Below are positions 43,447 through 49,815 of a stretch of 64,000 nt of DNA, piece by piece. The position numbers and the translations under genes are program-made. Position 1 is the stretch's first letter. Each line of letters starts with the position of its first letter. Under the pieces are notes generated by a model. That model saw nothing but the letters and a program-made list of their open reading frames with translations, made no database searches and was not told the DNA's origin. The stretch is from Kitasatospora sp. SolWspMP-SS2h. Lineage in GTDB: Bacteria; Actinomycetota; Actinomycetes; Streptomycetales; Streptomycetaceae. Location of the stretch: contig NZ_QLLT01000023.1 of NCBI RefSeq assembly GCF_003259315.1, positions 46,745 through 110,744 of the forward strand. The letters are read 5' to 3'.

Positions 43447-43478
43447 CGGCGGGGGGAGGCCGCGGCCTCCCCCCGCCG
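43447..43478 (+). terminator. Hairpin after hemD
   Basis: CGGCGGGGGGAGGCC and its perfect complement (15-bp stem, GC loop) lie 6 bp after the hemD stop and about 30 bp before hemB. It should end or reduce transcription from the rex operon, so hemB may be expressed separately or by partial read-through. Confidence 0.82.
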
Positions 43479-43508
43479 CGTCCTTCCGTGACTCAGGGAG
43501 CCTTCGAA

Positions 43509-44489
43509 GTGTCCGCCGAATTCCCGTCCGTCCGCCCGCGCCGACTGCGCTCCACCCCGGCGATGCGCCGCCTGGTCGCCGAGACCCGGCTGCACCCGGC
43601 CGAGCTGATCCTCCCGGCGTTCGTCCGCGAGGGCATCACCGAGCCGAAGCCGATCACCTCGATGCCGGGCGTCGTCCAGCACACCCGGGACACCCTGCGC
43701 CGGGCCGCCGTCGAGGCCGCCGAGGCCGGGATCGGCGGCCTCATGCTGTTCGGCGTCCCCGAGGTGCAGGACGCGGTCGGCTCCGAGGGCACCAACCCCG
43801 AGGGCATCCTCCAACTGGCCATCCGCGACGTGGTCTCCGAGGTCGGCGACCGGCTGGTCGTGATGTCCGACCTGTGCCTGGACGAGTACACCGACCACGG
43901 CCACTGCGGCGTGCTCGCCGAGGACGGCTCGGTCGACAACGACGCCACCCTGGAGCGCTACGCCGAGATGGCCGTGGTCCAGGCCGACGCGGGCGTCCAC
44001 CTGGTCGGCCCGTCCGGGATGATGGACGGCCAGGTCGCGGTGGTCCGCAGGGCGCTGGACGCGGCCGGCCACCGGGACACCGGCATCCTCGCCTACACCG
44101 CCAAGTACGCCTCGGCGTTCTTCGGCCCGTTCCGGGAGGCCGTCGGCTCCTCGCTCAAGGGCGACCGCAAGACCTACCAGCAGGACCCGGCCAACGCCCG
44201 CGAGGCGCTGCGCGAGCTGGAGCAGGACGTCGCCGAGGGCGCCGACCTGGTGATGGTCAAGCCCGCCATGGCCTACCTGGACGTCCTGCGCCAGGTCGCC
44301 GACGCCTCCCCGGTGCCGGTCTCCGCCTACCAGGTCTCCGGCGAGTACGCGATGGTCGAGGCCGCCGCGGCCAACGGCTGGATCGACCGCGAGCGGACCG
44401 TCCTGGAGACCCTCACCTCGATCCGCCGGGCCGGTGCCGAGCAGATCCTCACCTACTGGGCGGTCGAGGCCGCCCGGATGCTGGGCTGA
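43509..44489 (+). CDS. hemB: Delta-aminolevulinic acid dehydratase (porphobilinogen synthase)
   Basis: HemB condenses two 5-aminolevulinates to porphobilinogen. The metal site is MSDLCLDEYTDHGHCGVL; the Schiff-base lysines are in AYTAKYASAFFGPF and LVMVKPAMAYLD. The C-terminal SAYQVSGEYAMVEAAAANGWID is typical. The GTG (VSAEFPSVRPRRLR) follows GGGAG; an upstream in-frame GTG at 43488 lacks a ribosome-binding site. 326 residues. It completes hemA-C-D-B in one region; hemL is 11 kb away. Confidence 0.96.
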   Translation: MSAEFPSVRPRRLRSTPAMRRLVAETRLHPAELILPAFVREGITEPKPITSMPGVVQHTRDTLRRAAVEAAEAGIGGLMLFGVPEVQDAVGSEGTNPEGILQLAIRDVVSEVGDRLVVMSDLCLDEYTDHGHCGVLAEDGSVDNDATLERYAEMAVVQADAGVHLVGPSGMMDGQVAVVRRALDAAGHRDTGILAYTAKYASAFFGPFREAVGSSLKGDRKTYQQDPANAREALRELEQDVAEGADLVMVKPAMAYLDVLRQVADASPVPVSAYQVSGEYAMVEAAAANGWIDRERTVLETLTSIRRAGAEQILTYWAVEAARMLG

Positions 44490-44490
44490 C

Positions 44491-44529
44491 CCGGCCGCGC
44501 GACTCCGGCCGCGCGACTCCGGCCGCGCG
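44491..44529. repeat. Short tandem repeat of CCGGCCGCGCGACT
   Basis: Two full copies and one partial copy of the 14-mer fill the gap between the convergent hemB and RNA ligase-like genes. Confidence 0.75.
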
Positions 44530-44544
44530 CCGGGCGCGCCCGGC

Positions 44545-45108
44545 TCAGGCGGACCCCGGGAAGTCCTTCCGCTTGATCTTGGCGCGCCGCCCGTCCGGGT
44601 GGTGGAAGACGATGCCCTCGGCGAGCGCGCCCGGCGCGAACCGGCTCTCCAGCCCCGCCAGGTACGCCCGCAGCCCCGCGTAGTCGCGCGGCGCCCCCTC
44701 GTACACCGGCGCCTCCCGGTCGAACGGCAGGCACAGGTGCCCGTCCAGCTCCAGCGGGTTGCCCTGGATCCGCGGGCCGAGCGCCTCGCACGGGTGCGCG
44801 CCGTCCGGCCAGCCGCGCACGTCGGTGCCCCGGGCGGCGGCCAGGATCCAGCGGTCCTCGGGGGCGTCCTCGGCGGTCTCGGCGTACCAGCCGTCGACGA
44901 CGCCCGCCCGCTTCTGCGCGGCGCTCGGGTTGCGGCGCTTCTCCACCCGCACCAACTGTCCGGAGCGGACGGTCAGCCGGACGTTCGTGCCGTCCAGCTT
45001 CTCGGTCGCCGCGCCCTCCCCGGCGAACACCCAGGCGCACTCGGCGCGCGGGCGGTCCACCACCCGGAAGGCGCCGTCCCGCTCGAACAGCGTCGGAATC
45101 TTCTCCAC
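44545..45108 (-). CDS. RNA ligase-family nucleotidyltransferase
   Basis: The 187-residue protein has the covalent nucleotidyltransferase motif I EKLDGTNVRL with the AMP-binding Lys (KxDG), motif IV EGIVFHHPDG and motif V AKIKRKDFP, as in ATP-dependent RNA ligases of the T4 Rnl1/Rnl2 superfamily (DUF5565-like). It lacks any extra C-terminal domain. The GTG start (VEKIPTLFERDG) follows GGGGGAG. RNA ligases repair cut RNA; the physiological RNA is unknown, and no kinase/phosphatase partner is adjacent. Confidence 0.82.
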   Translation of the reverse strand: MEKIPTLFERDGAFRVVDRPRAECAWVFAGEGAATEKLDGTNVRLTVRSGQLVRVEKRRNPSAAQKRAGVVDGWYAETAEDAPEDRWILAAARGTDVRGWPDGAHPCEALGPRIQGNPLELDGHLCLPFDREAPVYEGAPRDYAGLRAYLAGLESRFAPGALAEGIVFHHPDGRRAKIKRKDFPGSA

Positions 45109-45213
45109 GGCCGTCTCCCCCCTCCGCATCCGGCCCGGGCGGGCCGGTCGGCCAGTCTTCCGCGCGGCGCCGACCGGGACAACGGAGTATCCGGCGGGGC
45201 GCCGGCGGCGCGG

Positions 45214-45277
45214 ACGACGGAGGGCGGGGACGACGGAGGGCGGGGACGCCGAAGGGCGGGGACGCCGAAGGGCGCGG
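45214..45277. repeat. Four tandem 16-bp repeats
   Basis: The units are ACGACGGAGGGCGGGG twice, then ACGCCGAAGGGCGGGG and ACGCCGAAGGGCGCGG, head to tail. They lie between the RNA ligase-like gene and the terminator of the small secreted gene. No gene crosses them. Confidence 0.85.
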
Positions 45278-45300
45278 CGGCCGTGAACGGCCGCCGCGCC
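45271..45300 (-). terminator. Hairpin downstream of the small secreted protein gene
   Basis: GGCGCGGCGGCCGT and its perfect complement flank a GA loop (14-bp stem). It lies 20 bp beyond the stop of the minus-strand gene at 45320 and probably ends that surface-protein transcript. Confidence 0.85.
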
Positions 45301-45319
45301 CAGGGGTGCTGACGCGGGG

Positions 45320-45577
45320 TCAGTGGATGGCGACGATGCCGCCTTCGCCGCCGCCGACGGCGGTGGAGGTGGCCCAGCCGTAGCCGCCGCCCGCGGTGAA
45401 GATGTGGGAGGTCTCGGCGAAGCCCGCCCAGTGGCCGGCGACGAAGGGCTCGTCGGCGCTGGCCACGCCCTCGTGGCCGCCGCCGACGGCGACGTGCGCG
45501 TACGCGGGGGCGGCGATACCGGCCAGCGCCAGGGCGGCGACCGAGGTGACGACGACCTTGCCCAGCTTGCTCTTCAT
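45320..45577 (-). CDS. Small secreted Gly/His-rich protein beside rodlins
   Basis: The 85-residue protein has a clear signal peptide (MKSKLGKVVVTSVAALALAG, cleavage probably after APAYA), giving a mature protein of about 58 residues. It is rich in Gly, Ala, His and aromatic residues (VAVGGGHEG, GHWAGF, TAGGGYGWATSTAVGGGEGG) and has no Cys. I do not recognise the family. Its size, export signal and position downstream of two rodlin genes on the same strand suggest a surface-layer component. Confidence 0.78.
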   Translation of the reverse strand: MKSKLGKVVVTSVAALALAGIAAPAYAHVAVGGGHEGVASADEPFVAGHWAGFAETSHIFTAGGGYGWATSTAVGGGEGGIVAIH

Positions 45578-45780
45578 GGGAGGTTCCTCTCTGCGTCGGG
45601 GGAGTGGATTTCTACGGGAACACAGCGGTGCGGCTGGAGCGGCGCTGCACGCGCCCACCGGCGCTCCGATCACCCGATCGCGCCGCGGACGACCGGGTTT
45701 CCGGGAGCGGCCGGAGACATGGAACCGCCGGGCCCGCGGGATCGCTCCCCCGGACCCGGCGGTCGGCCACGACCGGAAGG

Positions 45781-46125
45781 TCAGCCGATCAGGTGGCTGA
45801 CGCCACCGTCGCCGCTGCCCACGGTGTTCTGGCCGACGACGCAGGTCTGCGCCGGCTTGTTGTCCAGGACGTCGGCCTCGATCGGCACCGCGACGCCGAT
45901 GACGGCGACGGCGATGTTGTGCACCTCGGGGAGGCAGAGGTTCGGGTTGTCCAGGGTGTGGAAGTTCGGGCTGTGGTTGCCCGAGGTGCCGGTGGCGTTG
46001 GTGCCGCCGCTGCCCTGGATGGAGGTGGCGGCGCCGTCCGCGTCGCCGATGGCCATCGCCGGGGAGGCGATCGTGGCGAGACCGGCGGCGGCGACGCCGG
46101 CGGCGGCGAGAGCCTTCTTGATCAT
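45781..46125 (-). CDS. Rodlin-family surface protein
   Basis: The 114-residue secreted protein has a signal peptide (MIKKALAAAGVAAAGLATIA, cut near SPAMA) and a mature part starting IGDADGAATSIQG. It has two Cys (NLCLPEVHN and AQTCVVGQ) and the C-terminal GDGGVSHLIG typical of rodlins, which organise chaplin fibres into rodlets on aerial hyphae and spores. It is about 80 percent identical by eye to its neighbour. AAGGA precedes the ATG. No BldN-type promoter is visible right upstream, so it may depend on read-through from the first rodlin gene. Confidence 0.85.
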   Translation of the reverse strand: MIKKALAAAGVAAAGLATIASPAMAIGDADGAATSIQGSGGTNATGTSGNHSPNFHTLDNPNLCLPEVHNIAVAVIGVAVPIEADVLDNKPAQTCVVGQNTVGSGDGGVSHLIG

Positions 46126-46231
46126 TGGGTTATTCCTTTTCGGATCTGATGGAGTGGAGCAGCGGCCCGGCGCGTGGCTCGCGCCGGGTCCTGACCGCCG
46201 GGCCGGGGGAGCGGACCGGGCGGGTCGTGCC

Positions 46232-46254
46232 GCGCGGAGCGTGGGGCTCCGCGC
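46232..46254 (-). terminator. Hairpin between the two rodlin genes
   Basis: GCGCGGAGC and GCTCCGCGC form a 9-bp stem with a GTGGG loop about 20 bp after the upstream rodlin stop. It may act as a partial terminator setting the ratio of the two rodlins. Confidence 0.65.
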
Positions 46255-46273
46255 CGGGGGCAGCGACGGTGGG

Positions 46274-46618
46274 TCAGCCGACCAGGTGGGAGACGCCGCC
46301 GTCGCCGCTGCCGAGGGTGCCCTGGCCGACCACGCAGGTCTGCTTGGGCTGGTTGTTGAGCGCGTCGACCTCGACCGGGACGGCCACGCCGAGCACGGCG
46401 ACGCCGACGTTGTGGATCTCCGGGAGGCAGATGTTCGGGTTGTCGGCGAAGTGGAAGTTCGGGCTGTGGTTGCCCCAGGTGCCGGTGGCGTTGGTGCCGC
46501 CGTTGCCCTGGATCGAGCCGGCCGAACCGTCCGCGTTGCCGATGGCGACGGCGGGGGTGGACACCGCGGCCAGCGCTGCGGCGGCCAGGCCGACGGTAGC
46601 GAAAGTCTTCTTGAGCAT
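46274..46618 (-). CDS. Rodlin-family surface protein
   Basis: The 114-residue secreted protein starts MLKKTFATVGLAAAALAAVS with signal cleavage near TPAVA. The mature part runs IGNADGSAGSIQGNGGTNAT, NHSPNFHFADN, two Cys (NICLPEIHN and KQTCVVGQ) and GDGGVSHLVG. It is a close duplicate of the downstream rodlin. The ATG follows a GAGAGGTAT stretch. A well-matched BldN-type promoter lies 58-85 bp upstream, so expression during aerial growth is expected. Confidence 0.88.
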   Translation of the reverse strand: MLKKTFATVGLAAAALAAVSTPAVAIGNADGSAGSIQGNGGTNATGTWGNHSPNFHFADNPNICLPEIHNVGVAVLGVAVPVEVDALNNQPKQTCVVGQGTLGSGDGGVSHLVG

Positions 46619-46675
46619 GGTGGAGATACCTCTCTGAAATGCTGTTCGAGGGGTGCTGCCCCGTCGTCGTCGGGA

Positions 46676-46703
46676 TCAAAGAATGGCGGCACGGAAAGTT
46701 ACG
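46676..46703 (-). promoter_or_regulatory. BldN-type promoter of the rodlin gene
   Basis: On the minus strand CGTAAC (46703-46698) is followed after exactly 16 bp by CTTTGA (46681-46676), 11 of 12 positions of the BldN consensus I recall (CGTAAC, 16 bp, CGTTGA). It lies at a suitable distance from the rodlin ATG. Confidence 0.75.
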
Positions 46704-46895
46704 GGGTCGGCGGGAAATTCGTCATTGGCCACCGTTTTACCCGCGCGCCGGTCGGATTGTTGACGATGCGGAGATCGGACTATTCAGCCGTTCCGGTCAA
46801 CACCCGCTATCCGCGGGGGAGCTGGCTCGTTCGCCAGGGTGCCCACCGGGCACTCGAACCGATTTCCCGAACTCCCCGAACGAACGGCGAACAGC

Positions 46896-47603
46896 ATGAA
46901 GCTCTCCAAGCGGGCGACCGGCGCCCTGCTGCTGGCGGTCGGCGCCGGCGTGGCGGCGGCGCAGGGCGTGGCCCAGGCGGCTCCGAAGACCCCGGCCGAG
47001 GTGGCCGCGATCGAGAACGCCACGGCCGGCCAGGAGGTGCCGTTCAGCATCCCGCTCAGCACGGCCGCCACCCCGCTCCCGCTGCTGCCGGACGGCGGCG
47101 GGATCCACGGCGCGATCCCGGCCTCGCCGCTGTCGGCCTCCACCGACAACGGCCAGAGCAGCACCCACCCGGTCCCGGACCAGGTGCTGCCGTCGATCGC
47201 CGGCGGCAAGGAGGGCCCCTCGCTGGCCGCGGCGCTGCCGCTGCCCGAGGCCGACCGCGGCGCCGAGCTGGGCACCCTCGGCCTGGACGCCCCGGCCGCC
47301 CCGCTCAACCTGGCCGGCCCGGCGCTGGGCCTGGGACAGCCGGTCTCCTTCGTCGAGGGGCAGGGCGGGCAGATCACCGACGCCGCGCTGAGCCTGGACA
47401 AGGTCGACCCGCACCTGGTGACCGCGCCGGTGCAGGCCGTCCCGGGGGCGAGCGCCTCGCTCGGCGGCGAGCAGGACCAGCTCTCGGTCACCGACTCGGT
47501 GCGGAACCTGGCCGCCACCACCACCGCCACCACCGGCGAGATGATGAACCAGGCCGACCCGGTGGGCACCCTCACCGGCGCGCTGGACCAGAGCAGGGTC
47601 TGA
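46896..47603 (+). CDS. Secreted protein, unknown function
   Basis: The 235-residue protein has an N-terminal signal peptide (MKLSKRATGALLLAVGAGVA, cut near AQAAP) and a mature part rich in Ala, Pro, Leu and Asp with no Cys and no known domain (for example EVPFSIPLSTAATPLPLLPDG, SLAAALPLPEADRGAELG and QADPVGTLTGALDQ). Two longer in-frame starts exist upstream, but only this one puts the signal peptide at the N-terminus. It lies between rodlin and chaplin genes and may belong to the same surface set. Confidence 0.7.
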   Translation: MKLSKRATGALLLAVGAGVAAAQGVAQAAPKTPAEVAAIENATAGQEVPFSIPLSTAATPLPLLPDGGGIHGAIPASPLSASTDNGQSSTHPVPDQVLPSIAGGKEGPSLAAALPLPEADRGAELGTLGLDAPAAPLNLAGPALGLGQPVSFVEGQGGQITDAALSLDKVDPHLVTAPVQAVPGASASLGGEQDQLSVTDSVRNLAATTTATTGEMMNQADPVGTLTGALDQSRV

Positions 47604-47618
47604 CCCGGCGGCACGCGA

Positions 47619-47650
47619 ACGGCCCGGGCCCCGTCGGGGGTCCGGGCCGT
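47619..47650. terminator. Hairpin between convergent secreted-protein genes
   Basis: ACGGCCCGG and CCGGGCCGT form the outer stem, with CCCC/GGGG extending it inside after a mismatch. It lies 16 bp after the plus-strand stop and 45 bp from the minus-strand stop, so it may serve both genes. Confidence 0.75.
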
Positions 47651-47694
47651 CGGCGTCCGCGCCGGTCGGTGGGCCGGGTGCTCGGCGTACCGGC

Positions 47695-48078
47695 TCAGCC
47701 CGGCAGCGCGCCGAGCAGCGGGCCGGCCAGCGGGAGGTCCTTCGCGCCGCCGCCGCCGGACAGCGGGGCGGTGAGCGGGGCGGTGCCGACCGGGGCGACG
47801 CCGTTGTCGGGGACGACCGCGACGCCGTTGTTCAGCACGTCCGCGCCGGACCCGGCCCACGGGTCGAGCCGCAGCTCCTTCAGCGGGGCGACCGCGTAGC
47901 CGAGCGCACCGGTGGTGCTGCCGAGGGCCTGCTGGGCGTCGGTGTTCTGCAGGTGGGTGGTGGGCGCGGGCAGCCCGCCGAGCGGTTCGGTCTCGGCGTG
48001 CGCGGCCTGGGCGGTGACGCCGCCGAGCAGCACGGCGGCGCCGAGCGCGGCCACGGCGCCGGTGGTCTTCCGGGTCAT
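47695..48078 (-). CDS. Small secreted protein, unknown function
   Basis: The 127-residue protein has a signal peptide (MTRKTTGAVAALGAAVLLGG, cut after AQAAHA) and a mature part without Cys that is rich in Pro, Leu and Gly (EPLGGLPAPTTHLQNTDAQQ, then GVAPVGTAPLTAPLSGGGG). It resembles the secreted protein at 46896 in composition (LP/PL-rich, two small domains) but not in clear alignment. It is upstream of no recognised promoter and faces away from the chaplin genes. Confidence 0.72.
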   Translation of the reverse strand: MTRKTTGAVAALGAAVLLGGVTAQAAHAETEPLGGLPAPTTHLQNTDAQQALGSTTGALGYAVAPLKELRLDPWAGSGADVLNNGVAVVPDNGVAPVGTAPLTAPLSGGGGAKDLPLAGPLLGALPG

Positions 48079-48190
48079 CGGCCAATCCTTCGGGGTGAGT
48101 GGAGCGGTGCTCCGGGGGAAACGCGCGCGGCCCCCCGGCCGCTGGGCCGAGGGGCGGTCTGCACGGGGTTGCCGATCAGCGGGGGGCTGG

Positions 48191-48484
48191 TCAGCAGTCT
48201 TCGTCGACCGGCGGCTCGTGGTGCTCGTGGTGCTCGGCCGGCAGGTCCACGTTGGCGCAGGAGTTGCCGAACGCCGGGTTCAGCAGGCCGATCACGTTGA
48301 TCGAGTTGCCGCAGACGTTCACCGGGACGTGCACCGGGACCTGCACGGCGTTGCCGGAGAGCACGCCGGGGGAGTTGGCGGCGACGCCCTCGGCACCGGC
48401 CGAGGCGTTGGCCAGACCGGCCGAGCCGAGCACCAGGCCGGCCGCGGCGGCCGACAGGACGGCGGCCTTCTTCACGTTCTGCAT
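48191..48484 (-). CDS. Short chaplin with an extra His/Asp/Glu C-terminal tail
   Basis: The 97-residue protein has a signal peptide (MQNVKKAAVLSAAAAGLVLG, cut near ANA) and one chaplin domain (AEGVAANSPGVLSGNAVQVP, VNVCGNSINVIGLLNP and GNSCANV). The two Cys form the usual disulfide. Normal short chaplins end just after this point. Here 18 residues follow (DLPAEHHEHHEPPVDEDC), acidic and His-rich, with a third Cys as last residue. Chaplins assemble into amyloid fibrils on aerial hyphae. It follows another chaplin gene by 88 bp with a hairpin between. Confidence 0.9.
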   Translation of the reverse strand: MQNVKKAAVLSAAAAGLVLGSAGLANASAGAEGVAANSPGVLSGNAVQVPVHVPVNVCGNSINVIGLLNPAFGNSCANVDLPAEHHEHHEPPVDEDC

Positions 48485-48519
48485 GGGGGTTGATCTCCTA
48501 GATCACACAGGGAGTTGGT

Positions 48520-48553
48520 GCGCCGCACCGCACGGGGTCGTGCGGTGCGGCGC
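48520..48553 (-). terminator. Hairpin between two chaplin genes
   Basis: GCGCCGCACCGCAC and its perfect complement (14-bp stem, GGGGTC loop) lie in the 88-bp gap. Only 35 bp remain before the next chaplin start, too little for a separate promoter, so this may be an attenuator that lowers expression of the tailed chaplin. Confidence 0.75.
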
Positions 48554-48572
48554 GGGCGCTGCGTCAGGCAGT

Positions 48573-48815
48573 TCAGCCGACGTTGGCGCAGGAGTTGCCG
48601 AACGCCGGGTTCAGCAGGCCGATCACGTTCACGGTGTTGCCGCAGACGTTGACCGGGACGTGGACCGGGACCTGGATCAGGTTGCCGGAGAGCACGCCGG
48701 GGGAGCCCGCGGCGACGCCCTCGGCACCGGCCGAGGCGTTGGCCAGACCGGCCGAGCCGAGGACCATACCGGCGGCGGCGACGGACAGGACCGCGGCCTT
48801 CTTGAAGTTGCGCAT
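48573..48815 (-). CDS. Short chaplin
   Basis: The 80-residue protein has a signal peptide (MRNFKKAAVLSVAAAGMVLG, cut near ANA) and a single chaplin domain ending at GNSCANVG (AEGVAAGSPGVLSGNLIQVP, VNVCGNTVNVIGLLNP). It lacks a sorting signal, so it is a short chaplin of the ChpD-H class. GAGGAAG precedes the ATG. I found no good BldN-type promoter upstream. It is probably co-transcribed with the tailed chaplin downstream. Confidence 0.92.
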   Translation of the reverse strand: MRNFKKAAVLSVAAAGMVLGSAGLANASAGAEGVAAGSPGVLSGNLIQVPVHVPVNVCGNTVNVIGLLNPAFGNSCANVG

Positions 48816-49154
48816 AGCTTTCTTCCTCACGTTCTGCCCGACTGTGGATGGTCGGGTGCCGGGCGATCGCATCATCACCCGCGGTTTTCCGGATGCGCCG
48901 TGAATGTCACTCACGCGGCCCAACACCCTCGTGTCGCCCGTGGCTTGGGCGACGCGTGCCGCGTCGGGGTGCGCCGACGGCTGCCCACTCACGGCTGGGG
49001 GCGGTCGTTTGGCGGCGCGTCCAGGGCGGCACGGGGCTGCCTGTGGAGCGGTGTTCGTGAGGAAGAACGAGCCGACGCGGCCGGGGAAACGGGCGGATTC
49101 CCCGATCACCCGAATGCGCGGATTAGGCCGAGTGGGTGATTGTTCGGGGGCGTC

Positions 49155-49182
49155 CGCAACCGCCCCGGGGCGGCTTCGTTGG
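49155..49182 (+). promoter_or_regulatory. BldN-type promoter of the plus-strand chaplin
   Basis: CGCAAC (49155-49160), 16 bp, CGTTGG (49177-49182): 10 of 12 positions of the BldN consensus at the exact spacing. The transcript would have a leader of about 70 bases before the chaplin ATG. Confidence 0.68.
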
Positions 49183-49260
49183 CCTGGTGCACGTCCCGTG
49201 TGCTTCCTTCGGCAGCCCCCGGCGCGGCAATTGGAAGATCTGATTTATCGAGGAGACTCA

Positions 49261-49500
49261 ATGAGCATCAAGAAGGCCGCCGCCGTCGGCGCCGCTGTCG
49301 TGGGCATCGTCGCCGCCGGTGCGGGCTCCGCCATGGCGAGCAGCGGCGCCGAGGGTGTCGCCGCCGGTTCCCCCGGTGTCGCCTCCGGCAACGAGATCCA
49401 GGTGCCGGTGCACATCCCGGTCAACCTGTGCGGCAACTCGATCGACGTTATCGGCGCCCTGAACCCGGCGTTCGGCAACTCCTGCGCCAACGTCGGCTGA
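49261..49500 (+). CDS. Short chaplin
   Basis: The 79-residue protein has a signal peptide (MSIKKAAAVGAAVVGIVAAG, cut near SAMA) and one chaplin domain (AEGVAAGSPGVASGNEIQVP, VNLCGNSIDVIGALNP, GNSCANVG). The sequence is more acidic in the centre (NEIQ, SIDV) than in the two minus-strand chaplins. GAGGAG precedes the ATG and a BldN-type promoter lies upstream, divergent from the other chaplin genes. Confidence 0.92.
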   Translation: MSIKKAAAVGAAVVGIVAAGAGSAMASSGAEGVAAGSPGVASGNEIQVPVHIPVNLCGNSIDVIGALNPAFGNSCANVG

Positions 49501-49815
49501 CGCACGGCCCGTCGGCCGAGCCGCCGTCCACACCCTCCTGGCGGGGTGCGGGCGGCGGCTCGTCCGCTTTTCCGGGCCCGGGTCCGCGCCTGGAGCGGCG
49601 CCGGGTGCGGTGTCGGGTGCGGGCCGGACGCGGTACCGGGCGCGGACCCGGGCACGTCCGCTGACGCTCCGTCATGCTGTCGCGAGTCTTGTTGTGTTAC
49701 CTGTCAGTACCTAGCATGTGAGCCTGCCTCATGTTCGCCGGGCCCCCGCCCGGCCCCGTGCTCCGCGCCGCCCGGCAGCCGCCGGGCGATCCCCCACCCT
49801 CGCAAGGAGTCATGA
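49501..49815. other. Intergenic region with the promoter of the SGNH hydrolase gene
   Basis: The first 170 bp are GC-rich with no supported gene. Toward the 3' side TTGTTG (49689-49694), 17 bp, TAGCAT (49712-49717) looks like a vegetative promoter, which would give a leader of about 90 bases to the GTG at 49816. Confidence 0.55.

Noticed and set aside
48816..49100. BldN promoter for the minus-strand chaplin at 48573-48815
   Set aside because: A CCAACA word could be a -10, but no CGTAAC-like hexamer lies at 16-17 bp.
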